Shown piece after piece: positions 1-12,205 of a stretch of 64,000 bases of DNA. The notes under the pieces are model-generated. The model saw only the letters and a program-made list of their open reading frames with translations, ran no database searches and was not told the DNA's origin. The stretch spans positions 124,001 through 188,000 of the forward strand of contig JAKCPI010006205.1 in NCBI GenBank assembly GCA_023213315.1, given 5' to 3'. A program made the position numbers and the translations under genes. How positions within the stretch are numbered: position 1 is the stretch's first letter; each line of letters begins with the position of its first letter. Origin of the DNA: Euborellia annulipes (lineage: Eukaryota; Arthropoda; Insecta; Dermaptera; Anisolabididae).

Positions 1-973
1 TAGTTTAAAATTTTTTCAATTTATATATGAGTTTTGCACAATATGGTTTTGCTCAATATGGCCTACATCAAAATCTAAAAGAGAATAAAAGATAATTAAA
101 AGTAAAAATAAAAAATAAATGAGATATCTATCTCAAAACGCCTCTAGTCTACTACTTGATGCAACCAACAAAAAAAACAAATCTATTTGTAGTAACGTAT
201 TATTGTTATCATTAGGATTAGGATTAATATTTTTTTTATATATATATTCAACGGAATTTCAATAATTATTAAACTCCCTATACCTATATTTTAATATAAA
301 ACGCATTTTATTCTGAGCGCCAGAGACGACAAAAACGTTTTTATTCGTTCTTCATTTTAATTCCTTTTTTTTTTTAATCATATGTTATCAAATAACTATT
401 AAAAAATTTGAAATAGCAATCAAAATAGAAACAAAAAATATCTTTAATAAAATAACGCTTGGGTTAATAGCATTTGGTGCAAAAAATAACGAATTAAACT
501 CGGGCAAAAAAAGTTCACCTCCATAAGAATGATTATGGGAAATATTCATTTTTTAATTATGACTTTTTTTTATTTATTTTATTTATATAAATAACATTTG
601 TTTTATGAATTACTCCCTCTGTTCAAAATTAGTTGTTACATTTGAATATTTTTCTACCGAATATTGGTACTGACGATTTTATAATTTTGTTTTGATATTT
701 TTCAATGATTTTAGGTTGTACATAATCCTAAGAATTCACGGTAACATTTTTGATTTTTGATTAAAATAATTTTAACAATAGTTAAAAGTAAACAGACTAG
801 GTAGAGTTGTTGTTTGTAGATGCCTTAAGAAAAATCACAAGTAGGTTTACAGGTGTTTTGCAAATCGTTAATTTTTCCCATATGACGAAATAGATAAGGA
901 TTCCATGAATGTAATTTTTATGATGTATAATGGTCTTTAGAATAAAATAAAAAAATCACACTAGGTTAAGTTT

Positions 974-1625
974 AAAAAATCTGGTGTGACTGGTCGCACA
1001 ACTTTGTCTTAACTTCGGTTATCGAAATTTGTGTTCTGTGCTTGTCACACCAGATTTTTTTTATGTGTCGTGATATATTTACCGATATACATGTATTAGA
1101 ATTCAAGATGTAAAATTTATAAAAATGAGAAAACATTTATATATTCTGTTACCATGGAGACCATTTCTCCTATCTTTCCTATAAAGTACAAGAGTAATGT
1201 GTGCTTCAAACAATTTTGAGGGCGAAATCAGAATATACATTTTAGAGAGCATTTAAAAAATAATTGATTTTTGAATTTCAATCAAAATCGTTAGAGCGGA
1301 TTTTGAGAAAATCAAAAAAAGTGAAAAAGTACATCAGTAAAGTACAAGTACGTTTTGTTTAAAAGCTAATTTTCACGCTCCAGGAGGTGTCTAACTTGAA
1401 TATAATAAAATTTAAGCCTCATAGCTCAATTCCTTCATGCTTAAAATTGAACACACACAGACAGACAGATAGACAGGCCATGTTGCGAAAACCACTTTTT
1501 TTGTTTCAGGGGACCTAAAAACATGTATATCCATAAAAATCTCTACATCTAATTTTTAACCTGAATCCAATACTTTCTCTCTCTATATATAATATTAACA
1601 TATATAGATGTAAGAGAAAGTAAAA
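974..1625 (+). repeat. R1 double-hairpin repeat, copy a
   Basis: The 5' hairpin arms AAATCTGGTGTGAC and GTCACACCAGATTT flank an acttt...cggttatcgaaa loop. The conserved body follows (ttaccatgg...accatttctcctatc, gaaaaagtacatcagtaaag). The 3' hairpin ends in gtaagagaaagta. The 5' hairpin arms have diverged. No known superfamily recognised. Confidence 0.85.
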
Positions 1626-1643
1626 AGAGTTTTATTTTGAGTT

Positions 1644-1865
1644 ATGTACCATCAAGAGAAAAGATATTGGACAACCCCCTCACTTCTACCTGAATTTAGA
1701 GCCTTTTGAGGTATGCATACAGGGCCGTAACTAGGCAGATACAACAGATACACGGTCCACCTGTTGCATCTGCCTAGTTACGGCCCTATATACATACCTC
1801 AAAAGGCTCTAAATTCAGGTAGAAGTGAGGGGGTTGTCCAATATCTTTTCTCTTGATGGTACATT
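1644..1865. repeat. Near-perfect foldback, about 97-bp arms
   Basis: tatgtaccatcaagagaaaa is mirrored at the right end, and the arms are nearly identical. The centre has a cagggccgtaactaggcaga / tctgcctagttacggccct core that resembles a hAT-type terminal repeat. It lies just after R1 copy a. Confidence 0.9.
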
Positions 1866-3453
1866 ACGATGTTAAAATATCACCATCAGTACCTTATTAC
1901 AGTTTGATAACCTAGTATGTTTAATTTTAATTATTTTTAAAATTCATTATTAATTATTAAAATTTAGGTAGATCATTAATTTTAGCTTGACAAGTACTGC
2001 CTCCTTAAGTACAGCATTCTTGCCAAATTGGTTTCAAAATGTTACTTTTATTAAACTGTTAATTTTACCCAAAAATACATGCTACATTTTTGAAAATTAG
2101 AAAAATGGATAGAATAGAAATTTATTCGCATTTAGTAGGTCCTTTTACCTGAATAAACAATAGAAATTACTTCTGTAGTTAACAGGAAGTTTATTAATAA
2201 AAAAAATCTTGACTAATATAGACATTTCGGTGACGATTTACGTCCTTCTTCAATATATTTTGTTTATAGATTATTTGTATTATAATCTAAATTCCCCCAA
2301 AATATATTTTATTATTACAAGTGGTAAGCCTTCGTAGCAATTACTACAAATAAACAATTGGTATATATGATGATTCGTTAACAATTTACTGATGATGTTT
2401 TATATCATTTTCAGTTTCGTTACTGGTCAAAGTGAAATTATTTAATGACAATATTATTTGTAACAGTCGGTTTTGTGGTGGCCACATGAATTTATAAGAA
2501 ATTGAGTTTGTAGAGTGAAAGTTAATTATAATTTTCTTGCAATGACTTGAGGCCCTTATGGAGAGATTTTAACGGCCCATAAAAATTTTAAATTAAATAT
2601 AATTATATTAGTAAAATATGCAATAAAAATTTTGGCTTGTCCCAAATTTCCTCCACTTAGGGGTAGGGATATAAAATTTCATTTTTTGCAGAACGAATTT
2701 GATAAAATTAGGTTTCAGCTCTAAAGTTTTTTTTTTTTTTTTTAATGTTTAATATGAATACTTATAATAAATTAAAAATCTATGATTTGATGGATAACAT
2801 CGGCCCGAGGCTAGAATATAGTAATAAATTGTCAATTTTATTTTTAGATTTTTTTTTTTTAACAAAAAAATTTTTGTCTTTTTGCTCGATGATATTTTTA
2901 ACATTTCGTTAATTAAAACAACATAATAATTAATACTAATTAAAAATCGAATCTAATAAAAAACATTGAATGATGATGATTATGATGATGGTAATATATA
3001 TTTATAATCATTAATAATTCCAATGATTTAATTATTTTTTTTTTTGTTTTTTTTTTTCTCTATTTGGCATTTGTAACATCAAATTTTGTCGGTTCGTCAT
3101 TTTAAAATGCTGACATTTGGGTTTAACGACAATAATTAAATAAAAAAAAAAAAACATTTAAAAAAAAGGAACGCAAAAAAATTTAAATAAATAAAAAAAA
3201 ATAGTTCTTTTGTGTTCTGGTTGGTCGTCAAGCTTCTCTGATGGGAAAGCGAAAGGCGAAAAAAATGGTAATTAAGGTCTGGAAACGTGAATTATCAATA
3301 AAAAGATAAATTTTTAACATTTCAGTATGGAAACGAATTAACAAATGAACAAAGAAAATGTATGAAGAAATAAAAACGAATATGTTCGCCATATTTACGT
3401 TTCCAGAAGAACATAGGCCCTAATTAAGTGGTACGATAGAAACTTATTTAATT

Positions 3454-3698
3454 TTAAACTGATAACCGTTGGCTCTAGTTGAAATATTATGCTTTAATAG
3501 GAGAATTAAATTCACAAGGTTTTCTGTTTCAATAATATATTAATTTGATATTAACACTTTATACGTATTTCGATACCATATGTTCCACCCATGTCGCTTC
3601 TGAAGATGACACATGGTGTCGAAATACGTATAAAGTGTTAATATCAAATTAATATATTATTGAAACAGAAAACCTTGTGAATTTAATTCTCCTATTAA
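3454..3698 (+). mobile_element. Inverted-repeat insertion with hammerhead-like core
   Basis: Arms 3492-3585 and 3611-3701 are near-perfect complements. A 16-bp direct repeat agaaacttatttaatt flanks it (3438-3453, 3699-3714). It holds CTGAAGA at 3600-3606, a GACAC/GTGTC stem with a 3-nt loop, and GAAA at 3621-3624. The long target duplication suits target-primed retroposition, and a Penelope-like element is the best guess. Confidence 0.7.
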
Positions 3699-5124
3699 AG
3701 AAACTTATTTAATTAATATATTAGCTTATAGAGTAGAAAGTCTCCCGGTAGCCATGGTATAATGTAATTTAAAAATTTATATAATAAAGTCATACCTCTA
3801 AATGGCCATCCGAAAAAAATTATATACACGCCCCTGACTTATGTATACATAGGTATATACAAAATAAGTATATGACCCACCAGGCCCCCAACTGTCTCGG
3901 TACGCCATTGGAAAGACCAAATTTAATGATCATACGACAAAAAATTTAATTCCAACTCCAAAAATTCTTCCTCCTGCTTTTGACGGATATACATATATAA
4001 ATATTAATAAAGGCTAATTATATATGTCATTGGTTAATTATCCTTAATAAAAACGTATAGATTCTAACAAAATATAATAAGGAATGCAATTAATTTATAT
4101 TTATTTAAATTAGAAAAGAATAAAAAATTTCCCTACAATATTAATTCTTAATTTGTCGAGTAGCAAATGTGAACTTGTTAAAATGAGCAAAAAATATCAA
4201 TCTAGGACAAAAACAAGATCAAACCTGTTGGCTCCTTTTTTTTAATATAACATATATAAATATAAAATTTGAATATTTTTTTTATATTTTATGCATAATC
4301 ATCATAAAGTTTATAATTTCCATTTTTTTTCTTTCTCTTTTTCAATTTTTTTTATATTAAATTTAATGAAAATGTATATTAAAAAATATAGTTTTAATCT
4401 AATTTTATGGTAGAGAGTGAATTAGTTTAAATTTGAAAAAAAAATTTTGATATTTTTGATTTGATGTATGAATTTTAAGAGAAATGTTTTTAAAATCTTT
4501 ATTTTAACTCTTCCAATAGTGTAAAGACACGTTTTCGAAAGAAAAATTATTCTTAATTATTATATTTGACATCGCTATCACTTATAATAAATAATATTTT
4601 TGAATATAGAAAAAAATAATGCAAAAAATATTGACCTCTTTTTTTTTTTTTTTTTTCATTGAATATAATATTATATAAAAATAATTGCTAGAGTCCAGTT
4701 TTTTATACTAAATATAATTTAATTTTTTATTTTTAAGATCACATTTTTCACTTGAACTTTAAATCTTCAAACCTTTGACACAATAGCGAAAGATAAATTT
4801 GTGTTATTATCTTTAGTGTCATGTAATTTTTTTTTATTTATATTTATCAAAATGCATTTTGATATAAAAAAGAAAAAGTTATTTAGCGAAGGTCTATTAT
4901 AATGAATTATTTATGGTAGGTTTTCTGAGTTCTCAAAAACTATTAGAGACCTATGCTATTTAGGACTCTATCATTATTTATTTAAATTGATTAGTGGTCA
5001 ATTCAATTGAAATAAAATTTTATGACGGGATACCGTCCTCTAGTAATGCCGAAGATAGGAGGTCCCGACTAAAACCTCACTAAATTTCAGTCTTTTTTAT
5101 AAAAGATTGCTTTAACTTTAAATG

Positions 5125-5384
5125 GCCCCCGAGTTTGGCGTAGTAGGTAGCGTGCCTACCTCCTATACCAAACGTCGCGGGTTCGGACCCAGGCAGTCCG
5201 ATGATTTTATTTAAGCCATTTGGATACCAGATGGCTTAAATAGAAATGCCTGAACCCCCAATATATGTATATTACTTATAACGGTTATCGTCTAAAGTCT
5301 TAAATGGCCTGAGTTGCCGAAAAGACTGTATGAATGTGTGTGTGAATGAGAAAAAAGTGTGAATGTTAAAAAAAAAAAAAAAAA
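5125..5384 (+). mobile_element. SINE-A copy 1
   Basis: tRNA-derived head with A-box-like tggcgtagtaggtagcg and B-box gggttcggaccc, then the hairpin body, a tgtgtgtgaatg-type tail and poly-A. The duplication aactttaaatg is at 5114-5124 and 5385-5395. Confidence 0.93.
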
Positions 5385-5401
5385 AACTTTAAATGTTTTA
5401 A

Positions 5402-6182
5402 GGTTGTTCGGATAGTACATCGTAAGTCATAATAGAATCTAAATTTTTTTAAAAATTTGAATGCCAAAATTCCTTATTATAATTTAGTCGTGACGTATCA
5501 TAGTTTATTTTTGTATTAAGTTAATAATTTAATTACCAAAAATAATAAATGAATGACTTTTGACTTGAGCAGTAATTCACGTAATATAAAACTGGCAACA
5601 TTGCATTCATCAACTATCTATTTTAAATCTTAAACGCCTTAAATTTTATTTTATTTAATATATTACAATGATTAATGCAAATCAGTTTAAACACAATGGA
5701 CGATTTGCGAGAAAAAATATCTTAAAATTGAAAAAAAAAAAATGTAACTAACATCGAGAAAAGACACTTATGTTATGCGACGTTGCCGGACTGGTCTGAC
5801 TCTCGAGACTTCCTTATTTTTAAATATTGGCGACTGTCATTTTGGAGAATTTTTTGACTTTCTTGTTAAAATATCTTTAAAAGCGGACGGCAGAAACTTT
5901 TGATTTTATTTTTAACGTATTCCTCGGAAGTGAATTGATTAAATGTAAGTTTTTTTGTTTTTGTATCAGATGCAGAGATGACTATATAATTCGATATGTG
6001 TGCGTTTCGTCGTTATTCCCCATAGGCTACATGTTAAATTTCAATTTTTTAAAAATTAATTACACGATAACCCTGGGTCAGATCTGCTTCAAAATTTTAT
6101 TTTATACGTATTTGATAGTGATTAATAACATATTAAAAAATTAGCTTTTAATCAGATAAGGTGCTTTAATGTCCGAACAACC
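5402..6182. mobile_element. TTAA-flanked terminal-inverted-repeat element
   Basis: The termini ggttgttcgga and tccgaacaacc are exact inverted repeats and are directly flanked by TTAA (5398-5401, 6183-6186). TTAA duplication is the signature of piggyBac-type insertion. Inside there is only A+T-rich sequence with no recognisable transposase, so it is a nonautonomous or decayed copy. Confidence 0.6.
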
Positions 6183-6299
6183 TTAAGAAAAAAGAAATAT
6201 TTAAAAATATTTTTATTAAAATTTTCCTTCTGACATTGTGAGGGGGCTCCGGCTTTTTAAGGTTTAACACTTAATCAGGTCTATTCTCTAAAGCTGAAG

Positions 6300-6765
6300 C
6301 AGCACACCAATTGAGCAAAAACGCTCTTGGACAAAACGTTTTTGACTAATCGTGTCTAAAACTGTTTTTTCAATGCTTTTATAAGGGACAAAGCACACCT
6401 AGGAGGCAAAAAACAATTGAGCATGATTCGACATCATTGGACAAAATGTTTTGCCATTGAGCCTTTTTGCTCAATCTGTTTGCTTTGGCATTGAGCAAAA
6501 TGTTTTGGCATTGCTCAATCGGTGTCCGTTGGCATTTGACAAAATGTTTTGTTATTTAGTGTTTTTGCTCAAAGTCCGAAAATTTTGACTAATGCCAACG
6601 CATACTGATTAGAGAAAACATTTTGCTTAATGCCAACGCACAACGATTGAGCAAAACGCTCAATGGCAAAACATTTTGCCTAATCGGAGTGCGTTGGCAT
6701 TGAGCAAAATGTTTTGCTCTTGGACAAAACGTTTTGTCCAAGAGCGTTTTGCTCAGTGCGTTTAG
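6300..6765. repeat. Cluster of caaaacgttttg palindromes
   Basis: About ten variants of gcaaaatgttttgc and gacaaaacgttttgtc are strung together with ttgagcaaaa and cattggca spacers. A perfect 28-bp palindrome is at 6717-6744 (centre acaaaacgttttgt). Related gttttgctcaatatgg sequence sits at the window start (about 35-60). Confidence 0.85.
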
Positions 6766-7888
6766 TTCAAAATCATAACCTTACTTTCTCGGTCAAAGAC
6801 GCCATTGTGATGCATTAAACATGACGTTAAAATATTAATTCCCCCTAGACATGACATTAATGACGTTTTTCGATGTCGAAAGTAAAAGTAAAGAAAAGAT
6901 TTTCCCTAGAAGTGTCTAGGAAATGAAAATTTCCACAAACCAATAAAATTATTATAATTCTAAAGCAAAAACTTGAAAAATAAAATATTAATATATACTG
7001 TAAGTATAGCCTATAATTAATAATATTTATTATAATATTATTAAAATTTTGAGTTATATAAAACTCGGGTGTGGCTTTTATGCCGGTGGCTATTCATCTT
7101 CACTTAATTATTATTAACTTGTTCACAATATATAATATTAGTCTACCCTTCAAGTTGGAAATTCTTCCTTACTATAATTTCATATTTGTGTGTGGTATTA
7201 AGAATTACTATTAATATAAATTTACAAAAATGGATCTAATAGTATTAGATGAAAATTATACTTATTCCAATATATTATAAAATAAAGTTTTTCATCTTCA
7301 AGGTGCAATGTCCAAGGAAAGAGAAAAGAAAAAGAAAAAATTTGTGCATTTTAATGCTATAAATTGTTTCAAGTCGAGATTCTCTCATGCGTTGTGTCTT
7401 CAATTTCTCAAGTCGCGTACAAATGCAAGATTTTTTTTCTCTCCCTCCCCTCTCTTCTACAATTCATTTACAAAGACTTGTTTTTTTATTCTTTATTTTT
7501 TTACTACTTAAAGATAAATTCATGTATTATTCACAAATCTACTAATGCCTTTTCTTTCTTACCTTCTTGTTTGATTGTATTTTTATATATACTGGAGTAA
7601 GAGAAATAAAAAATTTTGTTTATTCTAAGTCATTTGAATTATTAGTAAAAAAAAATAAATAAAACCTATTATTATTAGATATTTATATGCATAAAATATA
7701 CGTATTTTTTGTGATGATTTTTTTAAAATTAAAATCCATTGGCGATGGCGTGGTTGTAAAACAAACCAACCAAAAAAAAATTATAGAATTGTATAAAGTA
7801 TAAGTTGGAATTCCTGCATATTTGGGTCTTTATTTATTCATTTGAGTATAAATTACCACTTCGAAGGACTTAAAAATACTGTTTAATC

Positions 7889-8470
7889 AGGGGTGGCCAA
7901 TAGGGTGAGTCGTTTTTCCACTTTTTTTTTGAAGCGAAATGTAATACCCGGCAAAAGTGGCCCAGGCACATGGACATTACAGATAGACTTTTTTTTTATC
8001 GGACAATATCTTTTTACCTCAAAGTTTCGAAATTTCGACGTAAAAATCCCAACATTGTCGATGAAAACTGACATTCTAGCCTCAAAATGCCAGTTATATG
8101 TCCCTGGAAGGGCCAGATATTCATCCTCTGGCCTCCTCTGGGGCCGAAAACGTGGCAAATTCAGTACAATTAAGCGCTCAGAGGAGGAATCTCTGGCCCT
8201 TCCAGAGCCATATAACTGGCATTTTGAGCTTAGAATGTCAGGTGACATCTCGTTATCCAAAAATATGATCGCTTTATAACTCAACTAAACTTAATGACAA
8301 TTTTGGGATTTTCAGTCGAAATTTCGAAACTTTGAAGTAGAAGATATTTTCCGATTTGAAAAAAAAATTTATATATGTAATGTGCATGTGGCCGGGCCAC
8401 TTTTGCCGGGTATTAAATTTGGCTCCGAAAAAAAGTGGTAAAACGACCCATCCTACTGGCAAACCCAAAT
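7889..8470. mobile_element. Foldback element, about 580 bp
   Basis: Arms of roughly 250 bp mirror each other through taatacccggcaaaagtggc, ctcaaagtttcgaaatttcg and ctcaaaatgccagttatatg. The outer ends are gtcgtttttccac and gtggtaaaacgac. The long open frames on both strands are by-products of the palindrome. Confidence 0.85.
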
Positions 8471-8575
8471 GCGGGCCACTTTGGAAATAACTCCGCAGGC
8501 CGGATATATATCCCCATATAAGATCCATTATAGACATTTTTTTGGGGGCAAAAAAAATAAAATAAAATAAATATA

Positions 8576-8996
8576 AAAAACTTTATTCTTTGTTGCCGAC
8601 GTTTCGGGCGCTAGTCGCACCCATCCTCAGGGCAAGCAAATTGTCAAAATATAGTACCAGTTTTGCGGCACCGGAAATTAATCTCATGTAGATACATGTA
8701 TTTATTATGTCTTTGCATCGAAGGCATGTACAATACTTAAAATGTTTTTTTACAAAAATTCTCAAGACGTTGTGCCTGACACCGCATTTAAACAGCAAAT
8801 GATATCATTTGCTGTTTAAAACATTTTAAGTATTGTACATGCCTTCGATGCAAAGACATAATAAATACATGTATCTACATGAGATTAATTTCCGGTGCCG
8901 CAAAACTGGTACTATATTTTGACAATTTGCTTGCCCTGAGGATGGGTGCGACTAGCGCCCGAAACGTCGGCAACAAAGAATAAAGTTTTTTATTTA
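8576..8996. mobile_element. Long inverted repeat with two hammerhead-like cores
   Basis: Arms of about 175 bp (about 8576-8750 and 8818-8990) are near-identical. Each carries the core CTGAGGA, stem GGGTGC/GCGCCC with loop GACTA, then GAAAC (plus: 8936-8965; minus: 8601-8630). No reverse transcriptase present. A Penelope-like family is inferred. Confidence 0.75.
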
Positions 8997-9104
8997 CCCT
9001 GGCTGCTATTCACCAGGAAAGCTCCCTGGTCTCTCTCACAAATTGAATACCTACAGTCATTCAACCAACAAATTCTAAAATAAATATATTGCAAGGAGTG
9101 AGTA

Positions 9105-9525
9105 GTGGCTGAAAGTATAATTTATAATGGAGACAAAGGCAGCCAAAGCAAAATAAAGAAAAAAAATTTTTTTTTTCTTTATTGAACAACAATGTCGGTC
9201 GATTATTTCAGTCTTCATCAGAAAATGGATTTTATTTACCTCGGCTTTTTGCTCTTGGCTGAGGAATGGTAACTCTTGGACCAAAGGTCACGTCAATTGG
9301 CACCTATGTCAGGAGTTAATTGCCAAGAGCCCCTCTAAGCTTGGGGCAAACAAAACACATGTCTTGAAAAAGGCCGGAAGAATCTGCCAAAACGTAAGCA
9401 TTGTTGTTCAAAAGGGCAAAATACAATATTTTTTTTCTTTGCTTTGCTTTGGCTGCCTTTATCTCTTCAAGTATTTTGTAAAAGTGGGATGAATCTCGAA
9501 TAGTCTTTTCGGCATTTAAGACCAT
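9105..9525. repeat. Imperfect inverted repeat
   Basis: Two inverted segments share ggcagccaaagcaaa and ttgaacaacaatg (9137-9195 against about 9405-9465). The left one carries a CTGATGA...GAAA motif. The open frames here show no recognisable domain. Confidence 0.6.
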
Positions 9526-9845
9526 ATAGACTTGTGAATTAAATAGTTTAGATTCAATGATGTATTATTATGATAAAAAGTCACACACGTCCCCTTTGGC
9601 CCCTCCGCCGCGATTATAAATGTCGTAAACTTTGTTTTGCAAATTTTATTGTATATAGGCCTATTTCAATTTTTTCGTTCTTTTTTAAAAAGGCTTATGC
9701 TCTTCACTCTATTTCAAACACTACTGTTTTCTATTATTTAAAAAGAATTTATGATACATGTGTTTTTTTTTACGAGGGTAAATTGGCAGAATTCGTAACG
9801 TAACAAAAGAAAAGAAAGAAAATATGTGCAATCGTTGAGTCCTAC

Positions 9846-9965
9846 CTCGTGCAAAGTGAGGGGTTTCTCCGGTTTTCGTTTGCAATCAAAACGCCCGTAG
9901 ATTGCAGCGTATTTACGAATCTCATCCATCCTTCGTGGATCTTCCTCGCTCATCGACATCACCAA
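9846..9965 (-). CDS. nab: NAB co-regulator, fifth coding exon (NCD2)
   Basis: The 120-bp exon (40 codons, phase 0) encodes [20 protein letters not shown] and then [20 protein letters not shown], about residues 263-302. The [13 protein letters not shown]...LTLHE block is a hallmark of NAB-conserved domain 2, seen almost unchanged in vertebrate NAB1/NAB2 and in fly nab. The acceptor is tttgttccag (AG at 9967-9966) and the donor is gtagga from 9845. In relatives the next residues are a VNEAAAQLC-like stretch. I searched 1-9845 on the minus strand for it by eye and did not find it, so the following exon probably lies outside the window and the gene is partial here. Confidence 0.96.
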
Positions 9966-10528
9966 CTGGAACAAACAAAAAAGTAAACAATTTTTCTTTT
10001 TTTTTTTTTATTTGAAATCATTAAAAATTATTGTACTTAATATTTATTTAAAAAAAAAAATTGGAATTATTTTAATTCGTCTGTGCAACCTCATTGCCAG
10101 GAAAAAAAAACTTCAGGAATAAAATAAAATATTTACTTGCGATTGATTTTTTTTTGTTCACTGATGGTCTATTGTTACCAATCCTTTTTTGTATCAAGTT
10201 AAATTGCGGAAGCAAAGGAGGAGGATATTAGAATTTTTTTTTTTGTTTTCGTATTGAGTTTGAAATTTATTATGCGCAATTGTCCATCGAGAAAATAATT
10301 TTAAAAGAAAGCCCGGAAATTCCAGTAATTTTATCGGCCATCTCGCTTTGTTCGCTTGTCCCCTTTGCCCCCTCCACCTCGATTATAAAAAAAAAACAAA
10401 ATAAGAAAAAATTTAAAACTTGTTGAGTTGAACTTATAAAAAGTGCAATAATTGCTCATTTTGTCTGACTGCCATCTGTCAAAAATATAAATGGAGAATA
10501 ATTTTTTTTTATATAAAAAATAAAATAT

Positions 10529-11213
10529 AAAAATCTGGTGTGACTGTCGCACAGCACACAACTTTCTCTTACCTTCGGTAGTCGAAAGTTGTGTACTGTG
10601 CTTGTCACACCAGATTTTTTGTGTCGACATATATTTAGTTCCCGACAGTACGGAACATTTGAATTAAGATGTAAAATTTATAAGTATGGGAAAATATTTA
10701 TATTTTGTTACCATGACAACCATTTCTCCTATCTTCCCTATGAAATACAAGAGTAAAGTGGTCTTCAGAAGATTTCAATCGCAAAATGAGAATATACATT
10801 TTAAAGAGCATCTAAAAAATAATTGATTTTTGAATTTTAAAAAAAATCGTTGGAGCAAATTTTGAGAAAATCGAAAAAAACTGAAAAAGTACATCAGTAA
10901 AGTACTAGTAATCTTTGGCCGATTTTGATTAAAAGCTTATTTTTCCGGTCCCGGGGGGTGTTTAAGTTAAATATAGAATTTCAACCTCGTAGCTCAATTC
11001 CTTCATGCTTAAAATTGAACACAGACACACACACCCACCCACACACCCACCCACACACACACAGAGACAGACCATGTCGCGAAAACCACTTTTTTGGATT
11101 CAGGGGACCTCAAAACGTGAAGATCCATCAAAATCTCGACATCGAATTTTTGACATGAATCCAATACTTTCTCTCTATATATATATTACATATATACATA
11201 GGTAAGAGAAAGT
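10529..11213 (+). repeat. R1 double-hairpin repeat, copy b
   Basis: Complete copy from the aatctggtgtgac hairpin to the terminal ggtaagagaaagta hairpin, with an internal CA/CCA microsatellite at about 11025-11062. It pairs in inverted orientation with copy c. The short open frames it contains recur in other copies only because the DNA is repeated. Confidence 0.9.
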
Positions 11214-11492
11214 AAAAACATCAATGAAAGTCAGAGCTTTAGTAGCAATAGTTAGTGCTCGGCAAAGAGCAAGTCAATATATCACTTCAGAATAAAATAT
11301 TTTACGAAATGAGAGGATTGGGCTTTTTTGAGCCCTTTAGTCACGAACCAGGACTCTCTGTTTGCGCAAAGGACGATCTATCATTATTTTATTTTTTTGA
11401 AATCCTGGATTCAATTCCTTGGGGTCATGGGACTTTTGGCCTGTCAACAAATAAACATACCCGAAATTGTTAAAAATCTTTATTTCGCTTAT

Positions 11493-11666
11493 TACTTTCT
11501 CTTACCTATGTATATATGTAATATATATATAGAGAGAAAGTATTGGATTCATGTCAAAAATTCGATGTCGAGATTTTGATGGATCTTCACGTTTTGAGGT
11601 CCCCTGAATCCAAAAAAGTGGTTTTCGCGACATGGTCTGTCTGTGTGTGGGTGTGTGTGTGTGTGT

Positions 11667-11711
<45 letters not shown>

Positions 11712-12205
11712 TGTGTTCAATTTTAAGCATGAAGGAATTGAGCTACGAGGTTGAAATTCTATATTTAACTTAAACACCCCCGGGACCGGAAAAATAAGCT
11801 TTTAATCAAAATCGGCCAAAGATTACTAGTACTTTACTGATGTACTTTTTCAGTTTTTTTCGATTTTCTCAAAATTTGCTCCAACGATTTTTTTTAAAAT
11901 TCAAAAATCAATTATTTTTTAGATGCTCTTTAAAATGTATATTCTCATTTTGCGATTGAAATCTTCTGAAGACCACTTTACTCTTGTATTTCATAGGGAA
12001 GATAGGAGAAATGGTTGCCATGGTAACAAAATATAAATATTTTCCCATACTTATAAATTTTACATCTGAATTCAAATGTTCCGTACTGTCGGGAACTAAA
12101 TATATGTCGACACAAAAAATCTGGTGTGACAAGCACAGTACACAACTTTCGATTACCGAAGGTAAGAGAAAGTTGTGTGCTGTGCGACAGTCACACAAGA
12201 TTTTT
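11493..12205 (-). repeat. R1 double-hairpin repeat, copy c
   Basis: Complete minus-strand copy, nearly identical to copy b and separated from it by a 280-bp spacer. Its microsatellite is an expanded GT run at about 11640-11712. Confidence 0.9.

Larger units (their letters stand above)
1..9845 (-). other. Start of the nab intron downstream of the NCD2 exon
   Basis: From donor gtagga at 9845 to the window edge, no further NAB exon is recognisable. The stretches 1-970, 1866-3437, 3715-5124, 6780-7600 and 9000-9845 are plain A+T-rich sequence with homopolymers and microsatellite-like runs. The only exceptions are a hammerhead-like motif at 2225-2253 and the fragments listed separately. Confidence 0.6.

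Noticed and set aside
209..226. ttaggattagg, telomere-like
   Set aside because: Only two imperfect units, with no array.
7883..8284. Overlapping open frames of about 130 codons on both strands
   Set aside because: They are mirror products of the 7.9-8.47-kb foldback element, with no recognisable domain.
9075..9525. Two minus-strand open frames sharing KAAKAKQRKK-like sequence
   Set aside because: The similarity comes from an inverted DNA repeat with poly-A. No domain and no exon borders.
10925..11205. Recurrent open frames with SRKPLFWIQGTSKREDPSKS in several places
   Set aside because: They all lie in R1 copies on either strand and start at different points. They include the CA microsatellite and are broken in other copies. 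Sequence repetition explains them.
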